Assembly (NCBI GenBank): GCA_965277775.1 | Contig: OZ255843.1 | Span: 124,001 to 188,000 of the forward strand | Reading direction: 5' to 3' | From: G965195345 sp965277775 | Lineage (GTDB): Bacteria > Pseudomonadota > Gammaproteobacteria > CAKMZV01 | Length of the DNA stretch: 64,000 nucleotides | In this document: one piece after another, positions 55,811 through 64,000 of the stretch | How the letters are laid out: the number at the start of each line of letters is the position of its first letter | Position numbering within the stretch: position 1 is the stretch's first letter | Position numbers and translations under genes: made by a program | Notes under the pieces: generated by a model | What the model was told of the DNA's origin: nothing | Seen by the model: the letters and a program-made list of their open reading frames with translations, nothing else | Databases searched by the model: none

Positions 55811-56806
55811 TTACTTGGCTTTCATCATCGCCACGGTGGTATCGACCATGCGACACGAATAGCCCCATTCGTTGTCATAATAAGCATTCACATTGACCAA
55901 TGTGTCATTGACTTTGGTCAATGAAGGGTCAAATATGCAGCTTACTGGGTTGTGATTAAAATCGGTTGACACTAAGGGCGCATCAACCACACTGATGACG
56001 TGATCGTCGGCGGCCGCTTGCATCATCGCATTGACTTCAGCAACGGTGGTTGAACGACCTGCATCAAAAGTTAGATTGACCAATGAGACATTGATCGTGG
56101 GCACCCGAATGGAGAAGCCATCCAATTTACCCACCAATTGAGGCAAGACCAAGCCTAGGCCAACGGTTGCGCCAGTTTTGGTTGGGATCATCGAATTGAC
56201 CGCTGAACGAGCGCGACGCAAATCGTTGTGATACACATCAATGAGGACTTGGTCGTTGGTGAAAGCATGAATGGTCATCATGTTGCCGCGTTCAATGCCT
56301 ACGCCTTCGTCCATAACTTTGGCCAAGGGGGCCAAGCAATTTGTTGTACAAGAAGCGTTTGAAACGATTTTATCTGTTGCGGATAACAAGCCCTCATTCA
56401 CGCCATAGACAATGGTTTTTTCAACATCAGTTGCGGGCGCAGAGATCAATACTTTTTTGGCGCCGGCTTGAATGTGCGGCAGACAGGCTGGGCCTTTGGT
56501 GAACGCCCCAGTGCATTCGTGGACCACATCCACACCCAATTCACCCCAAGGTAGATTAGCGGGATTGCGATCAGAATACACTTTTATTCGATCGCCATTG
56601 ATCATCAAATCATCACCATCAACAGCCACCTTAGCGAAAAATTTTCCATGCGTTGAATCGTACTGCGTTAAATGGGCGTTTACATCCAAACTGCCCATGG
56701 CATTGATGGCAACGACTTGAATGTCATTTTGCTCCATTTCATAAATGGCTCTCAAAGTATTACGACCGATGCGGCCGTATCCATTAATGGCTACTTTTAT
56801 TGTCAC
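55811..56806 (-). CDS. gap: Type I glyceraldehyde-3-phosphate dehydrogenase
   Basis: The enzyme oxidises glyceraldehyde-3-phosphate, or acts in reverse in gluconeogenesis. The nucleophile is C153 in SNASCTTNCLAP, with the partner His in TIHAFTNDQ. The length of 331 residues is typical. The residue after VAIN is A36, where E. coli GapA has the Asp that selects NAD and Epd has Glu; this may loosen cofactor preference. Some segments (TIVYGVNE, STDFNHNP) recall erythrose-4-phosphate dehydrogenase, which is the alternative. It lies downstream of tkt; pgk is not adjacent. Confidence 0.92.
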   Translation of the reverse strand: MTIKVAINGYGRIGRNTLRAIYEMEQNDIQVVAINAMGSLDVNAHLTQYDSTHGKFFAKVAVDGDDLMINGDRIKVYSDRNPANLPWGELGVDVVHECTGAFTKGPACLPHIQAGAKKVLISAPATDVEKTIVYGVNEGLLSATDKIVSNASCTTNCLAPLAKVMDEGVGIERGNMMTIHAFTNDQVLIDVYHNDLRRARSAVNSMIPTKTGATVGLGLVLPQLVGKLDGFSIRVPTINVSLVNLTFDAGRSTTVAEVNAMMQAAADDHVISVVDAPLVSTDFNHNPVSCIFDPSLTKVNDTLVNVNAYYDNEWGYSCRMVDTTVAMMKAK

Positions 56807-56971
56807 GTGTATATACTCCTTTCAAAAATAATAACAAATAAATAATGAAGATGAATGCTTAGCTGAGTGGCGGTTTAGATTATCTTGCGCGCGATCATGC
56901 AGGGTTTAATTATAGTTAAAAATCCTTCTTTATTCCGCTGTTTTACCTGTGCCCTGTGCGCAATCGTTAAA

Positions 56972-58936
56972 TCACAACTTAGCTTTGATCTGATCAACCA
57001 AATGTTGTGCGGTCAGTCCATAATGCTCATAAAGCGCTTCAATTGAGCCTGAGGCGCCAAATTGATCGATGCCGACGGTCACTTGCGGTCTTTCTGCCAA
57101 TGCTCGCCAAGATAGGGTTGAGCCTGCTTCAATCGAGGCCAACACACAATAATCACCGAGCACATCGGCTCGTTCAGAGGCACTCAATTGGCTAAAACGT
57201 GATAAACACGGGGTTGAAATAACGCGACAGCCAAAGCCCTGTGCTTCTAAGGTTTGTTGTGCTGCGACTGCAATGGCAACTTCCGAGCCTGTGGCCATGA
57301 TGCTCACTTGTAAATCTTTGGATTCTAAAACCAAAGGATAAGCGCCCTGCTTTGACTTGTTTTCACTGCAATGGGTTTGGCGCAGCAAAGGCAAGCCTTG
57401 TCGAGATAAAGCAATAACAGTCGGCTGGTTATTTTCTAAAGCCAACTGCCAACACTCAGCGGTCTCAACCGTATCACAAGGACGAAGCACCATCAAATTT
57501 GGAATGGCGCGCAATGCATTGATGGTTTCAACGGGCTGATGGGTGGGGCCGTCTTCGCCCAATCCAATTGAGTCGTGGGTCATGATATAAATCACCTTGA
57601 TGCCCATCAAAGCGGCCAATCGAATCGATGGGCGACAATAATCGGTAAACACCAAAAATGTCCCACCGTAAGGAATCAAACCGCCGTGCAAAGCGATGCC
57701 GTTCATGGCCCCCGCCATACCGTGTTCGCGAATGCCGTAATAAACATAGCGTCCTTGGCGATTGTCGGCATTGAAAATGGCTTGATCACTACCCTTGGTC
57801 AGATTAGAACCCGTCAAATCAGCCGATCCGCCGAGTAATTCTGGCACAGCTTCTAGGATATCGTTTAGCACAATTTGCGCCGATTGACGTGTGGCAAACG
57901 CTTTGTCATTTTGACTGTACTGCTGTTTCAGCGTTTCAAACATTTGGTCTAAATTATTAGGCAATGCGCCTTGCATACGGCGCTGAAATTCTATTTTATC
58001 TGGGTGTTGCGCCAAGCGCGATTGCCAGTTTTGATACGGTGCTTTTGAAGCTTCAGCGGATGCTTCCCAAGTCTGCTTGATTTTCGCTGGAATGACGAAC
58101 GGCGCATGGTGCCAGTTCAATTGTTCACGCACCAAAGCGACTTCTGCTTCGCCAAGTACAGCGCCATGGGATTTTTCACTGCCTTGTTTGTTGGGTGAGC
58201 CTTTGCCAATAATGGTTTTGCAAGATACCAGCACAGGCTTATCGCTGGATTTGCGCGCTTCAGCTATGGCCTGCTCAATGTCGGCAAAATCATGACCGTC
58301 GCAGCTCAGCGTGTGCCACCCAGCCGCTTGGAAGCGTTTGAGCTGATCTTCTGAGCTCGACATGCTCACCTTACCATCGATGGTGATGCCGTTGTCATCC
58401 CATAAAACAATCAACTTGTTCAGTTTTAAATGCCCCGCCAAAGCGGCGGCCTCGTAGCTGATGCCTTCCATTAAGCAACCATCGCCGGCAATCACATAGG
58501 TGTAGTGATCAACCAGGTCTTTGCCAAATTTGGCTTGCAAATGCATTTCAGCCAGCGCCATACCCACCCCATTGGAAAAGCCCTGTCCCAAAGGACCGGT
58601 TGTCGTCTCAATACCTTGACCGTGACCATATTCTGGATGACCCGCGGTACGTGCATGCAAAGTGCGGAATTTTTTTAATTCTTCAATGGGAAAATCTTCG
58701 TAGCCAGTCAAATGCAATAAGGAATAAAGGAGCATTGACCCGTGCCCTGCAGATAGAACAAAACGGTCTCTGTCAGCCCAAGCTGGATCACTGGGGCAAT
58801 GCTTTAGAAACTTTGTGTAGAGCACGGTGGCGACATCGGCCATGCCCATAGGCATGCCTGGATGCCCGCAATTGGCTTGTTGTACCGCATCCATTGATAA
58901 GGCGCGAATGCTGTTGGCTAAAGGTTGAAGAGACAT
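56972..58936 (-). CDS. tkt: Transketolase
   Basis: Transketolase moves two-carbon units between sugar phosphates using thiamine diphosphate. The 654-residue protein has the ThDP/Mg motif GDGCLMEGISYEAA with DDN further on, the N-terminal NCGHPGMPMGMADV with substrate-binding His, and the C-terminal YGGTFLVFTDYCRP and THDSIGLGEDGPTHQP signatures. Length is normal. It is about 165 bases upstream of gap, a common central-carbon pairing. Confidence 0.97.
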   Translation of the reverse strand: MSLQPLANSIRALSMDAVQQANCGHPGMPMGMADVATVLYTKFLKHCPSDPAWADRDRFVLSAGHGSMLLYSLLHLTGYEDFPIEELKKFRTLHARTAGHPEYGHGQGIETTTGPLGQGFSNGVGMALAEMHLQAKFGKDLVDHYTYVIAGDGCLMEGISYEAAALAGHLKLNKLIVLWDDNGITIDGKVSMSSSEDQLKRFQAAGWHTLSCDGHDFADIEQAIAEARKSSDKPVLVSCKTIIGKGSPNKQGSEKSHGAVLGEAEVALVREQLNWHHAPFVIPAKIKQTWEASAEASKAPYQNWQSRLAQHPDKIEFQRRMQGALPNNLDQMFETLKQQYSQNDKAFATRQSAQIVLNDILEAVPELLGGSADLTGSNLTKGSDQAIFNADNRQGRYVYYGIREHGMAGAMNGIALHGGLIPYGGTFLVFTDYCRPSIRLAALMGIKVIYIMTHDSIGLGEDGPTHQPVETINALRAIPNLMVLRPCDTVETAECWQLALENNQPTVIALSRQGLPLLRQTHCSENKSKQGAYPLVLESKDLQVSIMATGSEVAIAVAAQQTLEAQGFGCRVISTPCLSRFSQLSASERADVLGDYCVLASIEAGSTLSWRALAERPQVTVGIDQFGASGSIEALYEHYGLTAQHLVDQIKAKL

Positions 58937-59192
58937 GTATCTATTCCTATGGGTTTATCTGCTGATGTTAAGTTAGTGGTTTAAGACGAGACTTTCATCA
59001 ATGCACTCTGTCATCACTGCGTCGTCAAATGCCCTGTTTTTAATGAAAACAGAATGCATTTAAAGGGGCGCTTATTATCGGTCAAAATGCGTGGTAATTT
59101 TGGGGATTTTTAACCCACTTCAGTCATCAGCGATGTCGTTCAACGGGGAATCACCGAGTTATTCAGCCGAATGCGCATTCAGCGCATTGTGC
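58937..59192. other. Intergenic region upstream of tkt
   Basis: This 256-base region separates the dioxygenase gene from tkt on the same strand. It holds a strong hairpin (59027-59061). A TTGACC element on the minus strand near 59075-59080 is spaced 17 bases from TAAATG, a weak candidate tkt promoter. No small gene is supported. Confidence 0.45.
59027..59061 (-). promoter_or_regulatory. Long stem-loop in the tkt leader or after the dioxygenase gene
   Basis: Two nested inverted repeats, AAATGC/GCATTT outside and CTGTTTT/AAAACAG inside, form 13 pairs around a five-base loop with one small internal bulge. No T-run follows on the minus strand, so it is not a classical terminator. It may be leader structure of tkt. 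Confidence 0.45.
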
Positions 59193-60302
59193 TCAAGCCA
59201 ATTGCGCCGAGAGAATGCGGTATTTACTTTTGAATTCCGTGCGATCCACATAACAACCGCGCAAATGTCTGGCGCCCGTTTGCGGATCAAATTCGGCCCG
59301 ACCGTGCAGTACGCGCCGATTATCAAAAACCACCATTTGATGGCTGTCCAACTTGAATTCAATGAGGAAACGCGGATCATTTAACAATCGAATCAGGGCG
59401 CGGTAGGCCAGGTAAAAATCTTGAACAATGTCTGGTGCAAGATTGAATGTATCGGCTATGTGTGCATTAAAAATGATTTCATTGACCTCACCATCAACGA
59501 CTGAAATGATCGGTTGCATGGCTCGAATGTCACAGGTGTCGTCATGAAACCTGAATGGGATTTTATGCGTACTCAACAGTTCAAAATAATAGGGATTGTC
59601 TTGTTTGAGTTGCCGTGTTGCCGAAAAACCGTCTACAAAAACCGATTCGCCTCCTTGGGATTCATTATTCAAACAATGCAAAAACTGATAACCAGGCGGT
59701 ATTTCTTGATTGGGCAAGTCGGTGTGCAGCGGCAAACGTTCTGCCGTATAAGCTTGATTGATTGGGTTGGGTTTGGAGCGCACATTAAAAATGATGCCGA
59801 AATTGGTGCGTCTTAAATGGCCAAGCCGCTCTGCTACCTGCTCCATGGCATTGTCTTCATCAGACATATTATTCACCAAGCTCAATCCATAACGAGCCAT
59901 AATGCCTAACCATTCATACAAGGCTTTGTCATCCTTAATCAAATCCTGATATTGCGCTGTCGGTACAGTAATACTGCTGTCCCATAGTTGAGGCTCAGGC
60001 ATCATTAAAAATGCATCAAATGAATCGGTGTAGTGGTGCTGCTCTAACCACGTTAAATCATAGACAGAGCGATGGTCGTGTTCGGACCAAACAATCTCTA
60101 ATTGGTCATCGTTAAAAGTGCATTCGAACGGTCTTATGTTGTCGCTGACGCTCAGCAAATCGAAGGTGCGTTCCTTGGTGATGGGATGAAAAGCCGTTGA
60201 ACAATTATCACGCAACCACAAGTAGTTATATTCCAACGCTTTGCCATCAACGCAGTTTAAAATTAAACTGGTTTCATTTAACTGAATATTTTTAATTTTC
60301 AT
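59193..60302 (-). CDS. Gamma-butyrobetaine dioxygenase-like Fe(II)/2-oxoglutarate enzyme
   Basis: The 369-residue protein has the two-domain layout of gamma-butyrobetaine hydroxylases: an N-terminal DUF971-like domain (about 1-90, LWLRDNCSTAFHP) and a TauD-type jelly roll. The metal triad is H193, D195 (LPLHTDLP) and H333 (NRRVLHGRAEF), and GARHLRGCYVDR supplies the 2-oxoglutarate-binding Arg. Human BBOX has zinc Cys residues in the first domain that are mostly absent here. The best guess is hydroxylation of gamma-butyrobetaine or a related quaternary amine. It diverges from an aldehyde dehydrogenase gene across 50 bases. Confidence 0.85.
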   Translation of the reverse strand: MKIKNIQLNETSLILNCVDGKALEYNYLWLRDNCSTAFHPITKERTFDLLSVSDNIRPFECTFNDDQLEIVWSEHDHRSVYDLTWLEQHHYTDSFDAFLMMPEPQLWDSSITVPTAQYQDLIKDDKALYEWLGIMARYGLSLVNNMSDEDNAMEQVAERLGHLRRTNFGIIFNVRSKPNPINQAYTAERLPLHTDLPNQEIPPGYQFLHCLNNESQGGESVFVDGFSATRQLKQDNPYYFELLSTHKIPFRFHDDTCDIRAMQPIISVVDGEVNEIIFNAHIADTFNLAPDIVQDFYLAYRALIRLLNDPRFLIEFKLDSHQMVVFDNRRVLHGRAEFDPQTGARHLRGCYVDRTEFKSKYRILSAQLA

Positions 60303-60352
60303 ACCGATATAATGACCCGCTTATTAGCAATTAATCATGCGGCAATAATACC

Positions 60353-61780
60353 ATGACAACAACGAAAAACAGCAATAAATTTTACCTAAATGGTGACTGG
60401 GTAATACCCCATGGCAAAACACAATTGGCCGTCATCAATCCAGCCACAGAACAGTGCATAGATCATATCACTTTGGGCGATGAAACCGATGTCAATCTTG
60501 CCGTTGAAGCGGCCAATCAAGCATTTGAATCCTATGCCAACTATTCGGTGGAACAACGCGTGCAATTATTGCAAGCAATCTTAGCTGGACTCAAAGCACG
60601 AAGCCAGGAACTGGCACAAGCCATGACCTTAGAAATGGGCGCACCGTGTACTTTCTCTATAGAGCAACAAGTGGCGTCTGGCATTGAACATTGTGAAGTC
60701 ATGATCGACTGTCTCCAATCTTTTGAATTTTCCGAACAACGCCAAAATGGATTGGTTCGTCTTGAACCGATCGGGGTTTGTGGATTGATCACCCCTTGGA
60801 ACTGGCCACTCAACCAAATTGCCTGCAAGGTGTTTCCTGCGCTTGCCGCAGGTTGCACCATGGTTTTAAAACCCAGCGAAATCGCACCTTTGAGCGCCAT
60901 TTGCTTTGCTGAAATATTACACCAAGCCAAGGTGCCAGCGGGTGTGTTTAACTTGGTCCATGGCACAGGCGAAGTTGTTGGCAATGCTTTATCAAGCCAT
61001 CCAGATGTTCAGATGATGTCTATCACCGGTTCGACCCGTGCAGGCATTGCGGTTGCCAAAGCCAGTGCTGATACGGTAAAACGTGTGCATCAAGAACTCG
61101 GCGGCAACTGCCCCAATCTCATCCTAAGCGATGCCCCTTTAGAAAAAGCAGTCACCGATGGACTGCTCAGTGTGTTCTCAAACAGCGGACAAACTTGTGA
61201 CTCACCGCAACGCATGCTTGTACCTGAAGATCAGTTAGAACAAGCCATAGACATTGCACAACGTGTGGCTGCTAGCATCCGCATTGGCTCGGTGGACGAC
61301 CCCACCACTGAATTGGGGCCATTGGTCAGCCAACAACATTGGCAAAAAGTTCAATCACTGATTCAACTGGCATTAGATGAAGGCGCAACGGCGGTCACTG
61401 GCGGGCTGGGTACGCCTGAGCACTGTCCTGTGGGTTATTATTGCAAACCCACCGTCATTGCGAACATTTCTGAACATGCGACCATTACCCAACAAGAAAT
61501 ATTTGGTCCTGTGGTGCTGTTGATTGGGTATAAAGATGAAGCCCACGGCATTGCCATGGCCAATGATACCGTCTATGGCTTAGGCGCCCACATTCAATCG
61601 AGCAATCTGGCAAAAGCACAAACCATAGCGACAAAATTACGCGCAGGCACAGTTCAGATCAATTACCCCGAATACAATCTACGCGTGCCTTTTGGCGGTT
61701 TTAAACAGTCTGGTAATGGTCGAGAGTACGCTGATTTTGGATTGCACGACTACTTGGAATACAAATCCATCATCAGCTAA
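60353..61780 (+). CDS. NAD(P)-dependent aldehyde dehydrogenase
   Basis: A 475-residue ALDH-superfamily enzyme with N150 in TPWNWP, the general base E248 in QELGGNCP and the nucleophile C282 in NSGQTCDSPQR. The GSTRAG loop and PFGGFKQSGNGRE also fit. The family oxidises many aldehydes, including betaine aldehyde and 4-trimethylaminobutyraldehyde. The divergent butyrobetaine-dioxygenase-like neighbour makes a trimethylaminoaldehyde attractive as substrate, but that is inference. It converges with the serine hydrolase gene four bases away. Confidence 0.9.
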   Translation: MTTTKNSNKFYLNGDWVIPHGKTQLAVINPATEQCIDHITLGDETDVNLAVEAANQAFESYANYSVEQRVQLLQAILAGLKARSQELAQAMTLEMGAPCTFSIEQQVASGIEHCEVMIDCLQSFEFSEQRQNGLVRLEPIGVCGLITPWNWPLNQIACKVFPALAAGCTMVLKPSEIAPLSAICFAEILHQAKVPAGVFNLVHGTGEVVGNALSSHPDVQMMSITGSTRAGIAVAKASADTVKRVHQELGGNCPNLILSDAPLEKAVTDGLLSVFSNSGQTCDSPQRMLVPEDQLEQAIDIAQRVAASIRIGSVDDPTTELGPLVSQQHWQKVQSLIQLALDEGATAVTGGLGTPEHCPVGYYCKPTVIANISEHATITQQEIFGPVVLLIGYKDEAHGIAMANDTVYGLGAHIQSSNLAKAQTIATKLRAGTVQINYPEYNLRVPFGGFKQSGNGREYADFGLHDYLEYKSIIS

Positions 61781-61784
61781 GCAT

Positions 61785-63242
61785 TTATTGTTTGACGTAG
61801 TTGGCATCGTCGTATTGAAAAATCCAACGATCTTGACCATCACGAGCGATCATTATGGTTGCCGTGGTTTCTCTTTGATGTCTATACAAATGCTCAGACA
61901 CAGGGATTAAGGCAAAGGTTCTGCCATTCTGGTTATAGAACAACTTTTTACCACGCGAAAACAACTCAATGCGCTCATTGCTCGGCCTAAACCGATAGGT
62001 TGCTGAAACATAAGTGCCTGATAGGGCTTGAATGGTGTTCTTATCTAAGGTCAGCTTATAAGGCGGTGGCGGTTGGCTTCTTGGCACCCCCTCAATCAAA
62101 TAATCCTCCAACACCTGGCGCACGGCATTGAGCTTGTCCTTACGAAACACATTGATGACCACATAAAAACCGCGTTGACTTTCTGGCGAAAAGCCTAAAA
62201 ATGACAAATAACCATCGCCATCGCCCCCATGGCCATACAACAGTCGCCCTTTGTTATAAAAAGGATACAAACCCAGACCATAACCATAAGCCATACCATT
62301 ACGTGCCGATAAAGTCGTTCTGGGTTGCGTTAAATCCGCCATCAACGCTTTGGGCAATACGCGTTTGCCATTGACCCTGCCCTCACTTACGAGCAACTCC
62401 AACAAAGCCGCCATATCGCTTAAACGTACATTCAACGCCCCAAAACTTTTAAACGACATTTGCCAATAGGGAATCACACTTTGACCATCGCTGTCATAAC
62501 CGGTGGCCAGCCCCTTTAACACCACATCACTCGCCAATAAATCAGCCGATTGCATGCCAATAGGCTGCAATACCTGTTGTTTTAAAAACTGGTGAAATGG
62601 GGTTTTTGTTGCTTGTTCAATCGCATGTTCAACAAAGCCATAACCTGCATTGGAATAAGAATGGAATAGCCCGGGTTCCCATAAAACCTTGCGATGCGGA
62701 ATGCCATTTTTCAATGCTTGCTCTAATGAATAAGGTGCATTGTCAAACATCTCTTGTGACGACAAATCGGTCAAACCGGCACTGTGTTCAAGCAACATCC
62801 TCAGCGTTATCGCTGTTTTATAAGGATTGTCCCAATGGTTAGGTGAAAGGTATTTTGCTAAGGGATCGTTTAATGACAAAGTCGTTTGCTGCTCCGCCAC
62901 CTTGGCCGCCAATCCCGTCATGAGTTTTGTTATAGAACCAATCCGAAAATAATGGTCTGACGTCAATGCCGTTTGATTGGCTATCTTTGCCAAGCCTAAT
63001 GTGCCGCTGTCGATTATTTTCTCTGGCTGGGATGAATCCAAAAGCACAAAGCCCAGACCAGGGATATCCAAGCGTTTATGTATGGCCGATAATCGTTGAA
63101 CCACTTGGTTATGGGATAGGGAACGCTTGCTGTTCATCGGTCCATCTGCTGCCTGTGCGACTGAGCCAGCTAAGGTGAAAATCGCGCCCATACAGAGGCA
63201 GATAATCAAATAGCTTCTTAATAAGTAAGGGCAAAGTTTCAT
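61785..63242 (-). CDS. Serine hydrolase of the beta-lactamase/class C family
   Basis: The 485-residue protein has a signal peptide or N-terminal anchor (about 8-31) and the penicillin-binding-like fold. The SxxK motif is S103-ITK (RIGSITKLM), YxN is Y196-SN, and HGGDGDGY stands for the third motif. A C-terminal extension of about 120 residues carries a beta-rich DUF3471-like region. The family includes AmpC, D-amino-acid peptidases and esterases. Antibiotic resistance should not be assumed. It is a periplasmic or secreted enzyme of unknown substrate. Confidence 0.88.
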   Translation of the reverse strand: MKLCPYLLRSYLIICLCMGAIFTLAGSVAQAADGPMNSKRSLSHNQVVQRLSAIHKRLDIPGLGFVLLDSSQPEKIIDSGTLGLAKIANQTALTSDHYFRIGSITKLMTGLAAKVAEQQTTLSLNDPLAKYLSPNHWDNPYKTAITLRMLLEHSAGLTDLSSQEMFDNAPYSLEQALKNGIPHRKVLWEPGLFHSYSNAGYGFVEHAIEQATKTPFHQFLKQQVLQPIGMQSADLLASDVVLKGLATGYDSDGQSVIPYWQMSFKSFGALNVRLSDMAALLELLVSEGRVNGKRVLPKALMADLTQPRTTLSARNGMAYGYGLGLYPFYNKGRLLYGHGGDGDGYLSFLGFSPESQRGFYVVINVFRKDKLNAVRQVLEDYLIEGVPRSQPPPPYKLTLDKNTIQALSGTYVSATYRFRPSNERIELFSRGKKLFYNQNGRTFALIPVSEHLYRHQRETTATIMIARDGQDRWIFQYDDANYVKQ

Positions 63243-63364
63243 TGAGCAAATGACTGGTGAAGCGATTTAAACGTTGACTATTGATGGTCGAAACGTCTAT
63301 CAACACAAAACGACCAAAGAGACTGGTTCATACGCTCAAATCTGTTACTCTGAGCCCATAAAAA

Positions 63365-64000
63365 TTACGCTCTTTGATATAAAACAGTCTCACCTCGCCT
63401 GCCGTCTGCCAACAACACTTCTTCAAAATCCTCAATAACCGCTCGTTTGGTCATGGGCAACTCACAAAGCTTCTTTTGCCAAGCATCTATAAGGGGCAAA
63501 CCTTCGTATAATCCGACGTTGAAATGTTTCTCAAAGAATTGCTGACGCCAAAATATGGTGGCAAAAGCAATGTCTGGCATACTGATTTTTTCACCACCAA
63601 AGTACGGACCTTTGACAAAATCACTGGCAAACGTCAATCGCCCTTTCAAATAATCAAGGTTAGATTGATAGGTGTGCTTGGTTTTTGCCATTGAAAGGCC
63701 ATATTGCGCAGACAATAAATCTGAGGCAAACTCATTCCACGCCCGTTGCGCCGCTTTTTCCAAAGGGTCCGTTGCATAAAGCGGCAAACTCAACTCATCA
63801 GACAACCAATCTGCAATGATCTGCGATTCAAATAAAACCGTTTTGCCTGACTCGGTTTCAACCACCAACAAAGGCACCTTGCCCAAAGGCGATATATCCT
63901 TGAACCATTGAGGCGGATCAGATAACTGGATAAATTCGATGTCATAAGGTTGCTCAGCCAACTCTAATACCATCGCGGCACGCTGAACAAATGGGCACAA
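63365..64000 (-). CDS. Glutathione S-transferase-like protein, N-terminus beyond the window
   Basis: The open frame runs off the right edge. It begins at CPFVQRA, the usual thioredoxin-fold active-site loop just after the first beta-strand, so only about ten residues should be missing. ISPLGKVPLLVVE and FESQIIADWL are the glutathione-binding motifs, and a helical C-terminal domain follows (SMPDIAFATIFWR). It resembles the CPxx-containing omega/YfcG-like or SspA-like group. Substrate is unknown. Confidence 0.88.
   Translation of the reverse strand: MCPFVQRAAMVLELAEQPYDIEFIQLSDPPQWFKDISPLGKVPLLVVETESGKTVLFESQIIADWLSDELSLPLYATDPLEKAAQRAWNEFASDLLSAQYGLSMAKTKHTYQSNLDYLKGRLTFASDFVKGPYFGGEKISMPDIAFATIFWRQQFFEKHFNVGLYEGLPLIDAWQKKLCELPMTKRAVIEDFEEVLLADGRRGETVLYQRA

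Noticed and set aside
60541..60984. A 147-codon minus-strand frame
   Set aside because: It lies wholly inside the aldehyde dehydrogenase gene on the other strand and has no family features.
61785..63242. Beta-lactam resistance gene
   Set aside because: The class C fold is shared with many esterases and peptidases; nothing here shows antibiotic hydrolysis.
1..64000. CRISPR array, insertion sequence, integrase, prophage or restriction system
   Set aside because: No regular repeat-spacer array, transposase or integrase motif was found in reading through the window.

Overview
This window is AT-rich chromosomal DNA of a free-living, largely prototrophic gammaproteobacterium. Support comes from Kdo/LPS genes (kdsB, waaA, kdsD), a complete Tol-Pal system, the heme cluster hemCDXY diverging from argH, the order yebC-ruvCAB-ybgC-tolQRAB-pal-cpoB, and gyrA-serC followed by pheA-hisC-tyrA. 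These arrangements are typical of Pseudomonas-like gammaproteobacteria, but base composition and several gene placements differ, so I do not name a genus. Most genes lie on the minus strand in long, tightly packed operons with many 4-base stop/start overlaps.

Layout. 0-2 kb: 3' part of kdsB and waaA (plus). 2-3 kb: ferredoxin and an RRM RNA-binding protein with a clear terminator. 3-8.3 kb (minus): hemC-hemD-hemX-hemY followed by an mltB-type lytic transglycosylase frame broken by two in-frame stop codons. 8.3-10.2 kb (plus): thioredoxin-like protein and argH. 10.2-14.5 kb (minus): aroQ-accB-accC, tRNA-Asn, coaE and a porin-like barrel. 14.5-20.5 kb (plus): glnE, a CorC-type protein, an inositol-phosphatase-family protein, tadA and a YgjP-like metallopeptidase. 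20.6-21.3 kb: a small coiled-coil membrane protein and a gene-poor stretch. 21.3-22.5 kb: rmuC (plus). 22.5-35 kb (minus): a lipoprotein, a gamma-carbonic-anhydrase-like protein, nadA, yebC, ruvCAB, ybgC, tolQRAB, pal, cpoB and kdsD. 35.2-36.3 kb: zapE (plus). 36.4-50.5 kb (minus apart from one small plus gene): hom with a mevalonate-kinase-like GHMP kinase, asd, an M23 peptidase, leuB, tyrA, hisC, pheA, serA, serC and gyrA. 50.7-64 kb: a more accessory stretch with a methyltransferase, PhzF, DUF1348 and DUF2007 proteins, hpf, two GSTs, metY, gap, tkt, a gamma-butyrobetaine-dioxygenase-like enzyme divergent from an aldehyde dehydrogenase, and a serine hydrolase.

Functionally the window covers envelope building and integrity (Kdo, Tol-Pal, murein hydrolases), heme and fatty-acid precursors, DNA repair, and a concentrated set of amino-acid genes (Arg, Ser, Phe, Tyr, His, Leu, Met and the aspartate branch). 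No mobile element, CRISPR array or obvious defence island was found, and I see no clear new multi-gene system. The points most worth a second look are the doubly interrupted transglycosylase, the mevalonate-kinase-like gene behind hom, the dioxygenase/aldehyde-dehydrogenase pair, and some operator-like or structured non-coding elements.
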